From Antitrichia curtipendula (taxonomy: Eukaryota > Streptophyta > Bryopsida > Hypnales > Leucodontaceae), in the NCBI GenBank assembly GCA_951230915.1, contig OX579638.1, forward strand, positions 5,474,696 through 5,538,695: DNA of 64,000 nt, in the 5' to 3' direction. The notes beneath the pieces are model-generated. The model made no database searches, was not told where the DNA came from, and worked only from the letters and a program-made list of their open reading frames with translations. Of this stretch, positions 11,816 through 24,221 are shown in pieces (the first letter of the stretch is position 1; every line of letters starts with the position of its first letter). The position numbers and the translations under genes were made by a program.

Positions 11816-12021
11816 TTAAAAAAATCATCAATGTTATATGATTTTGACTTTTACATATACATATTATTATGATCATAAACTACTATTTTGTATAGTTCCT
11901 ACGCAACTTGCAATTCAAAAATCAGACCATTTTTGAACATGAAACAACTTCTTGAACTTCCTGGCCTTTGTAGTAAAAATTGTCAGGATGCAAAATCGTA
12001 AATGAATTGTAGCCCACTATA

Positions 12022-13455
12022 CTATACAATACATAGACAATAAAGTTTCTGAGGTAATGGTTCATAAACCTTCTAAACCACCCTTGCCCCAAAATTCCCT
12101 CATAAAAGGAGTGACCTTATCTTTTGTGACTTTTGCAACTTTGATAGTAAGCCTCAGGGAGATCACTCTTTGAAATTTAAGGTATACACATGAGTTAAGA
12201 GGATATTTGATTGGTGGGGCTATTTGCTTTAATTATTGTGTTTAAGATGATTGTATTTTTACATTAAAAACTATAAAGGGCATATTTCCAATATCTAGTG
12301 TTTTTTGTAAATCTATTCATGTGATTTTTTAAGTGGAGTTATCTTGCACATAAAAATTAAGTGTCCAATTATTTCCCACCCCTAGCTTTCTTCACAAATT
12401 TTCTTTCCCTACATACAGATTACATGTATAGATTATACATCATAGAACCAACAACAACCAATTTAATTCAAGTGTCATTGACCAAGTGTCATTTTTTTAT
12501 AACAAGTTTACCATTTAACACATTAGAATCCCCATTCCAACTATTCCATAAACATCCCATTCAATATGAATGTGTTTAATACATAATTATGATTTGAAAG
12601 GTTGAAGTTAAATGGACTATAAACTCTATCTTTGTATAATACAATTTTCAATTTGTTGAATCCACTAAGATAAACCTCCCTATTGATGCAATGTTACAAT
12701 ATTTGCCACTTGTGGTCAATGTCTTATATTGTTTGATATATACATAGTAATGTGGCAAGATTTCAATCAAACATCCTTCATTGTAGATTTTTAAGATTGT
12801 GTCCATTTTATCATCCATACTATCTATCCACATCTTTATTTAACATACTATGAAAAATTTACATGGCACCTATTTGTCAAGGCTAGCTTATTAAAAAATT
12901 CCTACTCTACACAATGTTTTTACATAGCCTAATTTAGTTATATTAGAATATGTAGCATTTCATAAATCTTGTAGTAGCCTTACATATTATATAAAAATAA
13001 TCCCCTTTGAATTAAACGATTCCTATCTTTTAACTTAAGCAATTTTCTAAATAATTAATCAACGATCTCCCCGAATAGTGAGCATGGTAACATTTAAGGC
13101 TAACCCAAATCTTGCATTCACGCATATAGTCAATGATTTTGGTCCCCTCATGTGGTGATAACACCAATATACATCACTGTTTTTAATTCTAAATAGTAAC
13201 CATAACATATCCCCAAAATGTTGATATTGGTAAGTTTAATAGAAATTTTTCAATATTTACTTCATTTGAGCTGCTAGAGCTAAATTCTTTAGAAATGTGA
13301 TCTTTTATGTGATATGTAATCCAAGAGCAATTAGGGTCACTCACCTTGAAAATGGCTTTGAAAGAATTTTTACTAGTTCATAATTGTGTAGCTCTTATTA
13401 ATTGAAATCACCTCAATGCATCTATCCTAATTAAAGAGTTTTTGACATAAGCTTA
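12022..13455. other. AT-rich intergenic DNA
   Basis: No coding similarity, RNA gene or repeat termini seen. Frames of 60-75 codons occur but are of low-complexity AT composition. Confidence 0.3.
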
Positions 13456-13639
13456 CACTATAAGAAACCCGGTTTTTTTTTATGTCCAAAATTTGGATGT
13501 CCACTCTTTTGGACATCAAACATAACATTAGAATGCTAGTTTTGACATCAAAACTAGCATTCTAATGTTATGTTTGATGTCCAAAAAAGTGGACGTCCAA
13601 ATTTTAGACATAAAAAAAAAAAACGGGTTTGCTATAATT
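13456..13639. mobile_element. Palindromic MITE, probably CACTA-type
   Basis: A nearly loop-free inverted repeat with ~80 bp arms, axis at about 13543. The left end is CACTATAAGAAACCCGG; the right end is CGGGTTTGCTATAATT, its imperfect complement. The arms share GACATCAAACATAACATTAG. The CACTA start matches the CACTA superfamily, but the right end is eroded and the 3 bp target duplication (possibly TTA) is uncertain. Confidence 0.6.
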
Positions 13640-14567
13640 ATAGCATCTTTTCTTTAAGACTTGTGGTTTGGTAAATCTCAATATAAATTAAATTAAATTA
13701 CACAAGAAGTCAAAAACTACATTTTAATTTTTATGAGGGATATGAAAGACTTTATTAACTAATAACTATAATGTTTCTATTCAAGTTATTGGTTAAGATG
13801 TCTTATGCTTAAATTGGTAAAAAGAGTCAAAATTGAATTGTAGAATCTTTGCATTTTGTTATCTAAATCATAATGGTCTAACTAATAAGACTATTTTAGA
13901 TAGACTTTTATTTTGCATTGAACATTGACTTGAAGACAAATTTGTTCTTCTTTGAACTCTTTTCTTAATAGATCCTAGAAAATTTTGTTGATTGACAAGT
14001 TTTAGTTTGCTTGCAACCAAATGCGAAAAAGATAGTCACTAGACTTGCATTGTATTATTTGTTTTCCATTATTTAATATGACACTTCAAAAATATCAATC
14101 AAATAATCAAACTTATTATAGGAAGTGCTCAATTGGGTGAAGAAAACTATAAGACCTATATTTTCATTCTTTTGAATAATATTCCTTTGAAATTGGATTC
14201 ATCAATTTATCAAAAAAAAACATTGATAACAATGACTAACATCCAATTAATAGTTTAAATTCATTTTTTATTTCAATTATATTTACAAAAATTCATATAC
14301 AATATTTATGCATCACCTTTACAAAAATGCTTACAATAACTAAACTTTGATACTAAAAAGTTTACTCTTTTTACAAATAATATCTCACAACCCTTATGTT
14401 CAAATCCTCATTGTAATAAATCACTATTAGATTTTTAAATGTTCGCTCTTGAAAATTCAAGTTTTGACTTGAAGTTTGATAGATAGTTATTTTGATCTCA
14501 TATTTTTCAAATTAGCAATATCAAACCAAATTTGATATTATTAATTTTTTGGTAAATAAATAAGCCT
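13640..14567. other. AT-rich intergenic DNA
   Basis: Nothing recognisable: no long frame, no inverted termini, no RNA gene. Confidence 0.3.
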
Positions 14568-15490
14568 TTAACCCTAAAGCCCCGAGGCCTTTTCTCCATC
14601 GAAACACACTCAAAACTACCACTTCTATTGCAAAGAGCAAAAAACTATAAAAAAATTGTTTTTTTTTGCATATCTAACCATAGGATCTTATACTAGACTA
14701 GTATGAGAATGTGTGCAAGAAATTTCAAAAACTTTGACCAAATAGATTGCAAGATATTTGCATTCAAAGTGAAGAAAACAAGTTTTTTTGCACCTCGCTT
14801 GACTAGATTTTTGGGCTTTAAACCTATTTAACTTAAATTTTTTGTATTGTTGATTTTGATTTTCTAAGTTTATATGTTGAATACTTCAGTTGAGAATCTA
14901 GGAAAAAAATTCAAGAAAAAAACACTAAATTTTGACTCATTAAAAAATTGTTAAGTAGAAGTAGGTTCAAGATTGAAGGAATAACTAAATCGTTAATAGC
15001 TCTAAGACAAAATTGAAATACCATAATCCCAATGGTGAGATTGTTCTAGCAAGCAAATTCAACCTTGTCTAACAATTTTTTTCTGAAAATTGTAAAAATT
15101 GCATTAAAAAATGAATCCTAAAAGTTATTTTTTCAAGAAGATGCTTAGATTGCCCAAAAAACTAAGATTGTCCATAACTTTTTCATTATTAGTCCAAATA
15201 GAATGAATCAAAGCTTCAAATGTAGACAAAAAGACATAAATTTTGAAAAAAGTATTTAAGAAATTTATTTTGACTTTCTGTGATTTTTTTGTGCTGCCCG
15301 CCAAACTCTATTTTTGGCATAATTTTTTTTTTCGGGGACCAATTGAAATAAAAATTATATATCCACAAAGCTCTCGCAGAACCGCACAACCTCAAAAAAT
15401 CCCAAAAAAATTCTCTACAAATTGAGGTCACAAGAACCTATTCGGACCCAAATTGTCCCCCGAGGGGACAAACGGGATTTTAGGGGTTAA
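14568..15490 (+). mobile_element. TTAA-bounded element, GCCCCGAGG subtype (923 bp)
   Basis: Begins TTAACCCTAAAGCCCCGAGG and ends GGGATTTTAGGGGTTAA. Its interior follows the same order as copies at 23419, 25913 and 26940, including AGATGCTTAGATTGCCC and GATTGTCCATAACTT. It ends only 80 bp past the stop codon of the minus-strand CFAP45 gene, so that gene's 3'UTR probably lies in this element. Confidence 0.85.
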
Positions 15491-15569
15491 AGATTGTAAT
15501 ATGTGGTAGAAACAATGCATTTTTAACAAAAAAAATGTAGGATCTTCATGATCTTTATAAAAATAATGT

Positions 15570-18500
15570 TTATGGAAGTCCAACTTTGAGTTTCATAAGG
15601 TCAACTTGATATTTTTCTGGGACACCCCACTTCTTAAGTTCTTTAAGTTTTCTTTCTTTGATTTTTGTCAATTTTAATTTCTCAACGCGTCTTGTTTGCT
15701 TAAATCTTTCACCTTCTGCAATCTTTTCTCTTGCAGCTGCTTTTCTTGCTTCTTCTTTAGCTCTAACTTGTTCTTTGACATAGGCAAGATTTTGCATTCT
15801 TAGTTGGTTTAATCTTTCATCTTCTTTCTTTGCATCTTCGATACCTTCTTTTTGTAGTCTTAAAATCTTATAGAATTCTTGTTCAGCACCAATTGCCTAT
15901 ATTTAATCCAATAAATAGAAGTTTAAATATGACACATGTATACTATGTATTATAAAATATTTCTAATTTAAAAAATATATATTTTGATTAATATTGTTGT
16001 ACATACAAATATGTTAAAGTTATATTGTTAAATTCAAATTTATTAAAATAAGATTATTGAACTAAAAGAGAAGATACAATGACAAAGAGTTGTTAATTAT
16101 TCAATTTCCAAAATGCACTATCTGTAATTTAAAAAATACATTAAAAAAAGTCATACTTGATCTGCAATTTGTCTTGCTTTCATAATCTTTTGTTGTTCTC
16201 GTGCAAAATGAAGTTCTGCATTCATGCGTCGAATTTTTTCTACCTCTGCGGCTTCTTTCTCCCTCCATGCTTTTTCATGTGCTTCCTATTTTAATATATG
16301 GTTTAAATATTCTTAAATGGTAGATCATTGATATTATAATTGAATGTTCAAAAAATAAACACAAGGTCTCCATTTCAAAAACAAAATAAACTACACGGAT
16401 AATTTCCACTTGAAATCTTTTCTAACCATTAAAATATATGTATTTCCAATGAAAAATTTAGCTATATAAATGTGAAATCCTACACAAACATGATTAAAAA
16501 TGATCATGAAATATTTGAATAAAATACAACCATAAAGTTTATACATATGATTTGTTAAAAACTAATAAAAATTAAAGCATTTATTACATTCAAAATTTAT
16601 AAATTGAAAAACAAACTCACAATATTTAAAATATTTTTATAAGTTCTTACAAATATACGTTGATTTCTTAAATCTTCCAAAACATCAGCGGCACCTAAAG
16701 CACCTTCTTGGGCTTTTCGAATTAAATCGGCGGTAGACTCTTTTTCCTTTCGTATTCTTTCTTGTTCATCTTTGTAGGCTTGTTCTCGTTTATCTTTTGC
16801 AAAAGTATATGCAATTCGTTTTTCTTCTTCAACCATTTCTTTTTCTTTCATCTACAAAAACTTATCAAAAAAGAACAATACATAGTATTAAACGCCAATT
16901 TTTCTTTCATGTTTAGAGGCCCAAAACTACTTAAAACTACTAGTCTTCAAAGTAAAGCTAAAATCTTTATTTATATTAAAATTTTAACAAATTCAACTAT
17001 AGGATCCTTTAGTAACTGTTAGAGTAAACCCTCTTAAAACTTCAAAATAAAAAATCTTATCAATTGCAAGATCATGATGCTTAGATTTCAAAAATAACTA
17101 TTTTCAACACTTTCCAAATGATTAAATTTTAACTTTCAAACTTTTTATCACAAAATGTGTAGATCCTATAACTTGCAATTCTCTATATGCATATTTTTTT
17201 ATGTTTTCGTTAATTTTAACTATTTTGTAGTGATTGTTTATATAGAATTCATATTTTCATCATCTACCACATAAATCAATTGCATTAACAATACTATATT
17301 AGAAAATTTTGCTTACTTGTTTTTTAAATCTTTCTTGTTTTTTATTATCTTCAATCATGTATTTCATTAATTCTATTCCAGCTAATCTCTTTGCCTCCGC
17401 TTTCTTTTCATCTTGTTCAATCAGAAATTTGATTTCGCGTTGAAGTTTCAATCCTTCTTGTAATTTTTGTTCGTCTGCAATTTGTCTTTGTAGCTCGTTG
17501 TACTAGTTCATACATTACACAATAACTATCAAATGAAGAAATCCTAAAACAAACATCAAGCTTGAAAAAACTATCATTTGGTATGTTGAATATGTGGGGT
17601 TGTATAAGTAAAATTAACTCGTAATCTTCCTTTTGCATATCTTTATGAATAAAAAAAAAAAATCAAATCAAATTACATCTAATTTTTTCCTCATTTGTAA
17701 AGTAAATCAAATAAGATGACATACTGCCATTTGTTGGCGTATCACTTTAGCTCCTTCAAATCTCTCAATTTTCTTTTTTTCTTCTTGGTTATCATAAAAA
17801 TCAATCAATTTGTGACGTGCCGCTTCCATTGTTACATGCCATTTTTTATTGTATTCTTTTTCTTTAATTTCCTTGTTAATCTATAATGTAAATTTGCATA
17901 TTAAATTAGTATAAAGAATATATTATAAAATGTGAATTGTGTTAACATTCAATACTGAATTAACGAAATTAATATGTTTTTTTGAATATACAACATTGTT
18001 TTTTTTGTGTTTGATTTTGATAAGTACCCTATCCATTTTTTGGCTATCACGCTCAGTTACACATTTTGAATATGTACATATTGTGTTCATAAGTTTAACA
18101 TCATCTTCTCTTTCTTCCATAGCCCACCTTGCTTCTTCTAAAGTTCTAATCAACTTAAATGCATATTTATTTGCAAATTTAGATATGGTATTGTCTACAA
18201 TTTGTGTTATATACATAAATAATTATTTTCCACTTATAATTATGAAATAAAATTATTGTCATAAATGAGAATATACATTGTATTTGTGACTGATTCTCAC
18301 ATGGCATCTTCTTGTTTTTTCAACATTTCAGCATCAGTCATAGGTCCGCTTTTTTTCTTGCGCTCAGCTTCCAACTGGAAATTCATCAAAGTAATTAAAT
18401 CTTATACAATTTTTTATTCATTCTTAAATTTCAAAAAGTTTCTTTATATTTCCATAAATATCTTTAATGAATTATTATTTTTTAATATTTGTATTTATAT

Positions 18501-20063
18501 TTTACATCATTTGAGTTTATTTTTTCATGTGACATGAGTAAAAATCAAAGATTATTATTAATACATAATTGATGGATGAAAATTGCAATTTTTTTTCAAA
18601 TTAGAGTATATACTTGCATCATCAATTTTTTTCTTTCATTTGCTTTAGCATTTCTCTCAGCAAGAATTGCTTCTTTTTGTTTCTTTCGATCTTCAAGGAT
18701 GGCTTGTGTCAAAATAATACCTTTTTTCTAGCTTATGAAACACACAAAATTAGATCCAAGGCCTATCAAATGCAATCTTCATTTAATTTAGAAATACTTG
18801 GTTTATAATGGTAATTGAACTAAATTTTATTATATAAAGCATTCTTTGGATATTATTAATATGTTAATATATCAAAATTTTGTTTAGATTTTGTAAAAAT
18901 ATGAAAAATACAAAAAGTTCACCTTAATTAAATTAATATCATTTGAATTGATAACAACAATATTTGTTTCCTCTGGAGTTTCATTTTTCTTCTCACCCAT
19001 TTTGGGCCTTTTTTCTTGGGGTCTTTTTGTTCTATTCTAAATGTAAAATTCAAATTTATTATAAAAATATAAAAATATTTTAATTTATTTATAAAAATTT
19101 AAAATATGTGCTATATAATTATTGAATTCAAGTATATATTTTATATAACCATTGCTAATTTAAAACAAGTAGATTAGTTTGTCAACTTACAGCTTGCCTT
19201 TTAGCATACCACCCTTCATGTCCAAATAACTCTTCCTCAACATCACTTGTTTTTGATAGCTACACCATTAAAAAAAATCTTCAAATTTTAAAATCATAAT
19301 GTTCTTCATAAAGAAAAATCATAAAGAGACAATTCAAATAAAACATGAAATATAATGCAGTCATTTTCGAAAACAAAATTTACATGTTTCAAATTTATAT
19401 ACCAAATATTATTTACAAGTAAAACTAGGTTATTATATAATCCAATTATTTCATCTTTGATATTGAAATTTGGATAGAAGACAATGATCATAATACTCAC
19501 AAGCATGTATTTGCGCCCATCATTGTTTTTCTCACTTATATACTCACTTTGGCAATCATTGTGTGTATTAGAAGTAGGAGGCCGTGCAACAATTAAATGA
19601 TTTGATTCCTAAATACAAAATTTTAGTCATTTACTAATATAAATTACAAAATCAACATAATATATAATAAAATTATCCCAAAAATTGAATCCTGAATTTT
19701 TTCGTTTTTATCAAGGTGTCTTAATTTGATATATTCAACGATTGAAATATCAAATTCATGTTTTGAAAATAAGCTATAAAAAATGTAGTATCTACTATTA
19801 AATCTTATATTGATATTGAACCAATTATTATATATATAACATATAGGAGATATTTGATTATTGCAAATAAAGTTCATAAACAAAATGTTTGATTAAAATT
19901 ATAATTATACCGTATGTTTGCTCTTAGCATCAAATTGTCCATATCTATTATCAATATATTCTTGTTTGCATTCATCATGAGTATTGTCATGTGACGACTT
20001 TGGTGGGATTTTTAGTTTGTCATGAAGAACGCAATCATCTCCATATTTATCGCCTTTCACCAT
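15570..20063 (-). CDS. CFAP45: Cilia- and flagella-associated protein 45 (CFAP45/CCDC19) orthologue, 12 exons
   Basis: Exons, 5' to 3': 19911-20063, 19501-19608, 19191-19259, 18923-19036, 18614-18727, 18301-18374, 18028-18145, 17725-17880, 17317-17502, 16651-16851, 16157-16285, 15570-15896. All introns are GT-AG. All are phase 0 except the sixth (phase 2), and the joined frame is open for 582 codons, close to the ~550 residues of animal CFAP45. The product is almost entirely charged coiled coil (Glu/Lys/Arg/Gln). Diagnostic points are DVEEELFG near the N-terminus, the MNTICTYSKCVTERD block in exon 7, and the C-terminal LKKWGVPEKYQVDLM, all aligned in order with the animal protein. Known role: a microtubule inner protein of axonemal doublets. 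Inference: in a plant it serves swimming sperm. Start chosen as the first ATG that opens exon 1; the extreme N-terminus is the least certain part. Confidence 0.93.
16888..17230 (+). mobile_element. Partial TTAA-type element inside a CFAP45 intron
   Basis: Begins TTAAACGCC, then follows the element at 49856-50770: GAGGCCCAAAACTACTT, CAAAGTAAAGCTAAAATCTT and AACTATAGGATCCTTT match in order, up to CCTATAACTTGCA. The right terminus is not recognisable. It lies in the intron between exons 9 and 10 (16852-17316) and leaves the splice sites intact. Confidence 0.6.
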
Positions 20064-21060
20064 CGTATAGTCTTTTCAACTTTCAAGATGTATAATGCAT
20101 ATTTGTTGTGCGCCAAATTCAATTGATGAACTTAAATTTGGATATTAGATAATTGAGAAAACAAACCGTTGATTGGTTGGCTCATGAACTTCATCTTTTT
20201 TAATTGTATATCTTAAATTGAAGGTAATAGAAACATGTTTTTGATTGGGTGTCAATAATACAGTTATTACAATGTGGAATAAATTATGGTGTTTAATTAC
20301 AAATTTATAAAAGAAAGTCAAGTATTAAAGCATACAAGCTTTAATGTCAATGATTTCATAGTTCCATTGCATTTCATCTTTAAAATACTATAAAATTTTG
20401 ACCATGAATATTCTAAAAATGAAGAAAATATTATTGTTTCTTAGCTTTAAATCCTAAAATCATTGAATTTTATCAGCAACCGTTTAATCTATAGATTTGA
20501 ATTCTTTTACTAAAATGATTTTCTTACAAATTAAAACTATAATCTGATATAATTTCATTAAATACATAAATGATTTAATCACAAAATCTTAATGAAGAAT
20601 TTTGTAACATTTGATTAAATCATTTGAAATCATTGTATGGTTTACTGCAATTAATATCGAGCAAGGAATTACAAATTATATAGTTGGATTAATGTAATTA
20701 TAAAATTTGTGATGAATACAATGCAAGGATGTGAATTTATTTATGAAATACTGAGCATTATAGAGAATTTGGATTGTTTAGTTGAAATAAAATTTAATTT
20801 ATTTTTGAATTTGAGAAAGATTTTCATTAGATATAGAAATTAAATTAAGTTATGGTTAGGTTAGATTGAATGAAAGGGCTGAAATTGTTTAGACGAAAGC
20901 AAATTATTTTAACACTCAAGATTGATGAAAACACTTAGGATCTGGTTTTGTGAAGACAAGCGGAGCTCTATTATTATAATTAAATTTGGAAATTTAAAAT
21001 TATTGGTTTCTTCCAAAGTATGCAATCAATCTTCTAGTTTGGTCCCAAAGTTAGGAAATT
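20064..21060. other. Upstream region of CFAP45, AT-rich
   Basis: Presumed promoter and 5'UTR of the minus-strand CFAP45 gene. I see no open frame, no convincing TATA box at a fixed distance and no repeat termini. Confidence 0.35.
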
Positions 21061-23240
21061 AATTTTTTTTTTCTAAGGATTCCATTCAACCTATTTTTAT
21101 TATATAGGTCACCGTATTTCTGACCATAGGCTAATTACAAAATCAACCATGCTTTAATATAGGTGACACATGTGGCTTTCAATATATATCTTGTGATCAT
21201 TACAATATGTTTACAGCATCAACAAATGGTATATAAATCTATAATATTGGAAGAGGCAAATAGCTCAATCTTATGCCAAAACTTCAAAAATATTCATCAA
21301 TTTTTGACTTCATAATCACCTATCCAAAATTTAAATGTCCCCTTAATGGACACTTTGTCCTTAAAGCAGGCTTATATGTATTGGTAGGTGGCCAAACTTC
21401 ACAAGGGGTGCTAGATGTCCAAGTAGAAATTGCACTATCATGTGGACCCGGTAGGTAGGGAAGGATTCATAAAAATTCCTCATGTATTGATTCCATCAAG
21501 ATTGACTAGTCTCAACCAATCGGATTGTCCATTGATATTGGTGAAACACGGAGCACTCTTTTTTCTCTTTCCAATGATTGGCAAAAAAATTGGTGGAACC
21601 TCTTTTGTCTTATTACTTCAATTAGCAAAGTGTTGCCCATTTGGCTCATGTGTAAGTTGTGTCATAAGGGATTAAAGGGAGATAGAATGTAGTGGAAATT
21701 GAAGCATTTTATGCTTTGAAGGTAGTCAATTTAGAGGAGTCTAAATGACATGAGTAGATATTTTATGCTTTCAACTTTGAAAATTCATAATATTAGTGTT
21801 GATTGTGCAAGTGTTAGAAAATTGAAAAATGACTTGGACTTAAAAAGGCTTAGCATTTTTACACAAAAAAACACATCATTTAAACCACCAATTTAATAGT
21901 GACAGGAGTTGAGAGTGACATTTTTGGATGCTTCAATCTTACTTATAACATATAATGTCATTTATATCAATCTACAAAGTTAATCATCCAATATAAAATT
22001 TATACATACAAGTATTAGTTATTAATTTTGACATATTTTTCTTTCATATTATTTTTAATTTTTCTAAATATTACGATGAAGATTATATGGAAATATCATT
22101 TGTAACTCAAAAAATAACTTGTATTAGTTTATGTTTATTTTGTTGTTAATAGGAGCCAATTCATCATCACAAGGTTCTTAATTAGATTTTTGATGGAATG
22201 CTTAAAAAATCATTCCATTCAATAATGTCATCAATTTATCTAATGTAGTAACCAATGACATGTTTATCTAAAATATCATCAATCAAGAAAATCTTTGAAT
22301 CATTCAAAATAATTGTTTTACAATAAAAAGGATTGATTTACCTATATTAGTCCTTTCAATGTTTAATTTTTAATTAGTCCAAATGCATATTACATAATAA
22401 GCCTAAGACATTGTGCTCCCTATTCTAGAGATGGTTAATTTTGTATTTCATAACAACCCCTGGATAATTGGAGGCCTAGGATTCCAAATACAAACTCAAA
22501 CATTTCCATCTGTGGTTTATAATAAATTTAAACATTATTAATAATAATAAAAAGGGCCAAGTTTATGGGGTTGATTCTCCCTCACTATTTGCTATTGTAA
22601 GGTAGAACGATCCAATGCTATCAATCATCCAATTTCGACATCGACTACACCCTCCCATTTGTGTTAGTCATTCACCCAATACTTCAATATTAGTAACCTA
22701 TTTGCAACATGACAATGCACTTGGGAAGGGACAAAATTAGCATGTGGTTTAGCATGCCCACTCGGATCTATACACGCCATTTACCAATTTGTTCCAACAA
22801 ACTTTGAAAAATCACATAAAAATCATATTTATTGAAATATCTTCATTATGCTTACAAATAACTTTTCTCAAGCTTTTCAATCTCTACAAACACACGCAAG
22901 TTGACAAAATAACTTCTCCAAATATAGATAGGAAATATGGATGGTATAATAAGATAGCCGACTTTTTTCCGACCACCATCTATTTGCGCTAGTTAGGTTG
23001 TTTTGTTTCTAATCACTTGTGGTTTATGGTGACAACTCACACGGTTAGGTGAGTTGACGTAGCACAAATGTCGAGGAGGTCTACATGAAATGCATATTAT
23101 AATGATCACAAGATATACATTGAAAGCCACAATTGTCATCTACATTAAAGCATGATTGATTTTGTAATCAGCCTATGGTTGGAAATACGGTGACCTATAC
23201 ATAATAAGAATAGGTTGAATGGAATCCTTATGAAAAAAAT
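21061..23240. mobile_element. Long-TIR element (~150 bp terminal inverted repeats)
   Basis: About 21061-21212 and 23094-23240 are inverted copies at roughly 85-90% identity, sharing AAGGATTCCATTCAACCTAT, TAGGTCACCGTATTTC, CCATAGGCTAATTACAAAAT and TATCTTGTGATCATTA. Length is about 2.2 kb. Two short frames inside (21273-21458, 21430-21675) lie in a less AT-rich patch but match no known transposase. Long TIRs suggest a Mutator-like non-autonomous element. A 9 bp target duplication was looked for and not found, so the superfamily is open. Confidence 0.6.
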
Positions 23241-23418
23241 TCATAATCATTTCGTCTTTGAAGGGGAAAGAAGGAACAAAATTTGGAACCCTCTTCAAAT
23301 CAATTTCTCCATAGGAGACAATTTTTTCCCCACACCAAATGCATATTGGAAACACACTAAATTGTTTAAGTGGTCGGAAAGAGGTCGGCTACCTTAATAG
23401 GTTGATCTCCCTTAACCC

Positions 23419-24004
23419 TTAACCCCTAAAACCCCGCTTGTCCCCTCGAGGGACAATTTGGGTCCAGGTAGGTTCCTATTGTCTCAATTTGAAGTGAATT
23501 TTTTTGAGATTTTTTGAGGTTGTGTAGCTTTGCAAGAGCTTTGTGGATATATAATTTTTGTTTCAATTGGATGCTGGACGAAAAAGTTATGGCACAATGA
23601 GCAAGAAATAGAGATTGGTGGGCAGCCCAAAAAAATTACAAAATGTCAAAATAATCTCTTTGAATTTTTTCCCTAAAAGATTATGTTCTTATCTATACGT
23701 GAAGCTTTGATTTATTCTATTTGAACTAGGGATGAGAAAGTTATGGACAATCTTAGTTTTTCGGGTAGTTTAAGCATCTTCTTGAAAAAAAGCTTTTTGT
23801 TCAACTTTGAATGCTAATATCTTCCAATCCGTACATTGAAATTTGATGAAATTTTTACGACATGATCTCAAAAAAGTTAAGTACAAGATCCTACATTTAA
23901 ATTCCTAACAAACCAAAAAAATTGGTTTTCTTAAGTGAATACAACAGAAGTGGTGGTTTTGAGTGTTTTTTGGTAGAAATCACCCTCGGGGGTTTAGGGG
24001 TTAA
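23419..24004 (-). mobile_element. TTAA-bounded element, GCCCC subtype (586 bp), inverted
   Basis: Begins TTAACCCCTAAAACCCCGC and ends GGGGGTTTAGGGGTTAA. Over its whole length it is the reverse complement of 25913-26500 at roughly 90% identity, for example AGATGCTTAAACTACCCG and GATTGTCCATAACTTTCTC on the minus strand. Confidence 0.88.
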
Positions 24005-24221
24005 GCGCTCCGACGTCCATTTTCTGGACAATGAACAAGAGGACTTGCAGGCGCTATTTTGTCCAACCAACGTCTCATTCTTCCAATATAACACTTGAAT
24101 CTTGAAAAGACAACCTTCCTTAATGACCAGTTTCATGAAATTCCAGTAAATGATACTTTTGTACAAAGATATAAGCAAAAATGTGCAAAATTTCAAAAAA
24201 GAATCGAGGCGTTCAGGGATT

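Larger units (their letters stand above)
9478..12019 (+). mobile_element. Complete but inactive Tc1/mariner element with both terminal inverted repeats
   Basis: TIRs beginning TAGTGGGCTACAATTCA start at 9478 and, inverted, end at 12019. Both are flanked by TA (9476-9477 and 12020-12021), the Tc1/mariner target duplication. Inside are both halves of a Tc1-type transposase in order on the plus strand. The coding region is split by a ~0.5 kb insertion at about 10838-11331. Without it the element is ~2.05 kb, within the normal range. Confidence 0.85.
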
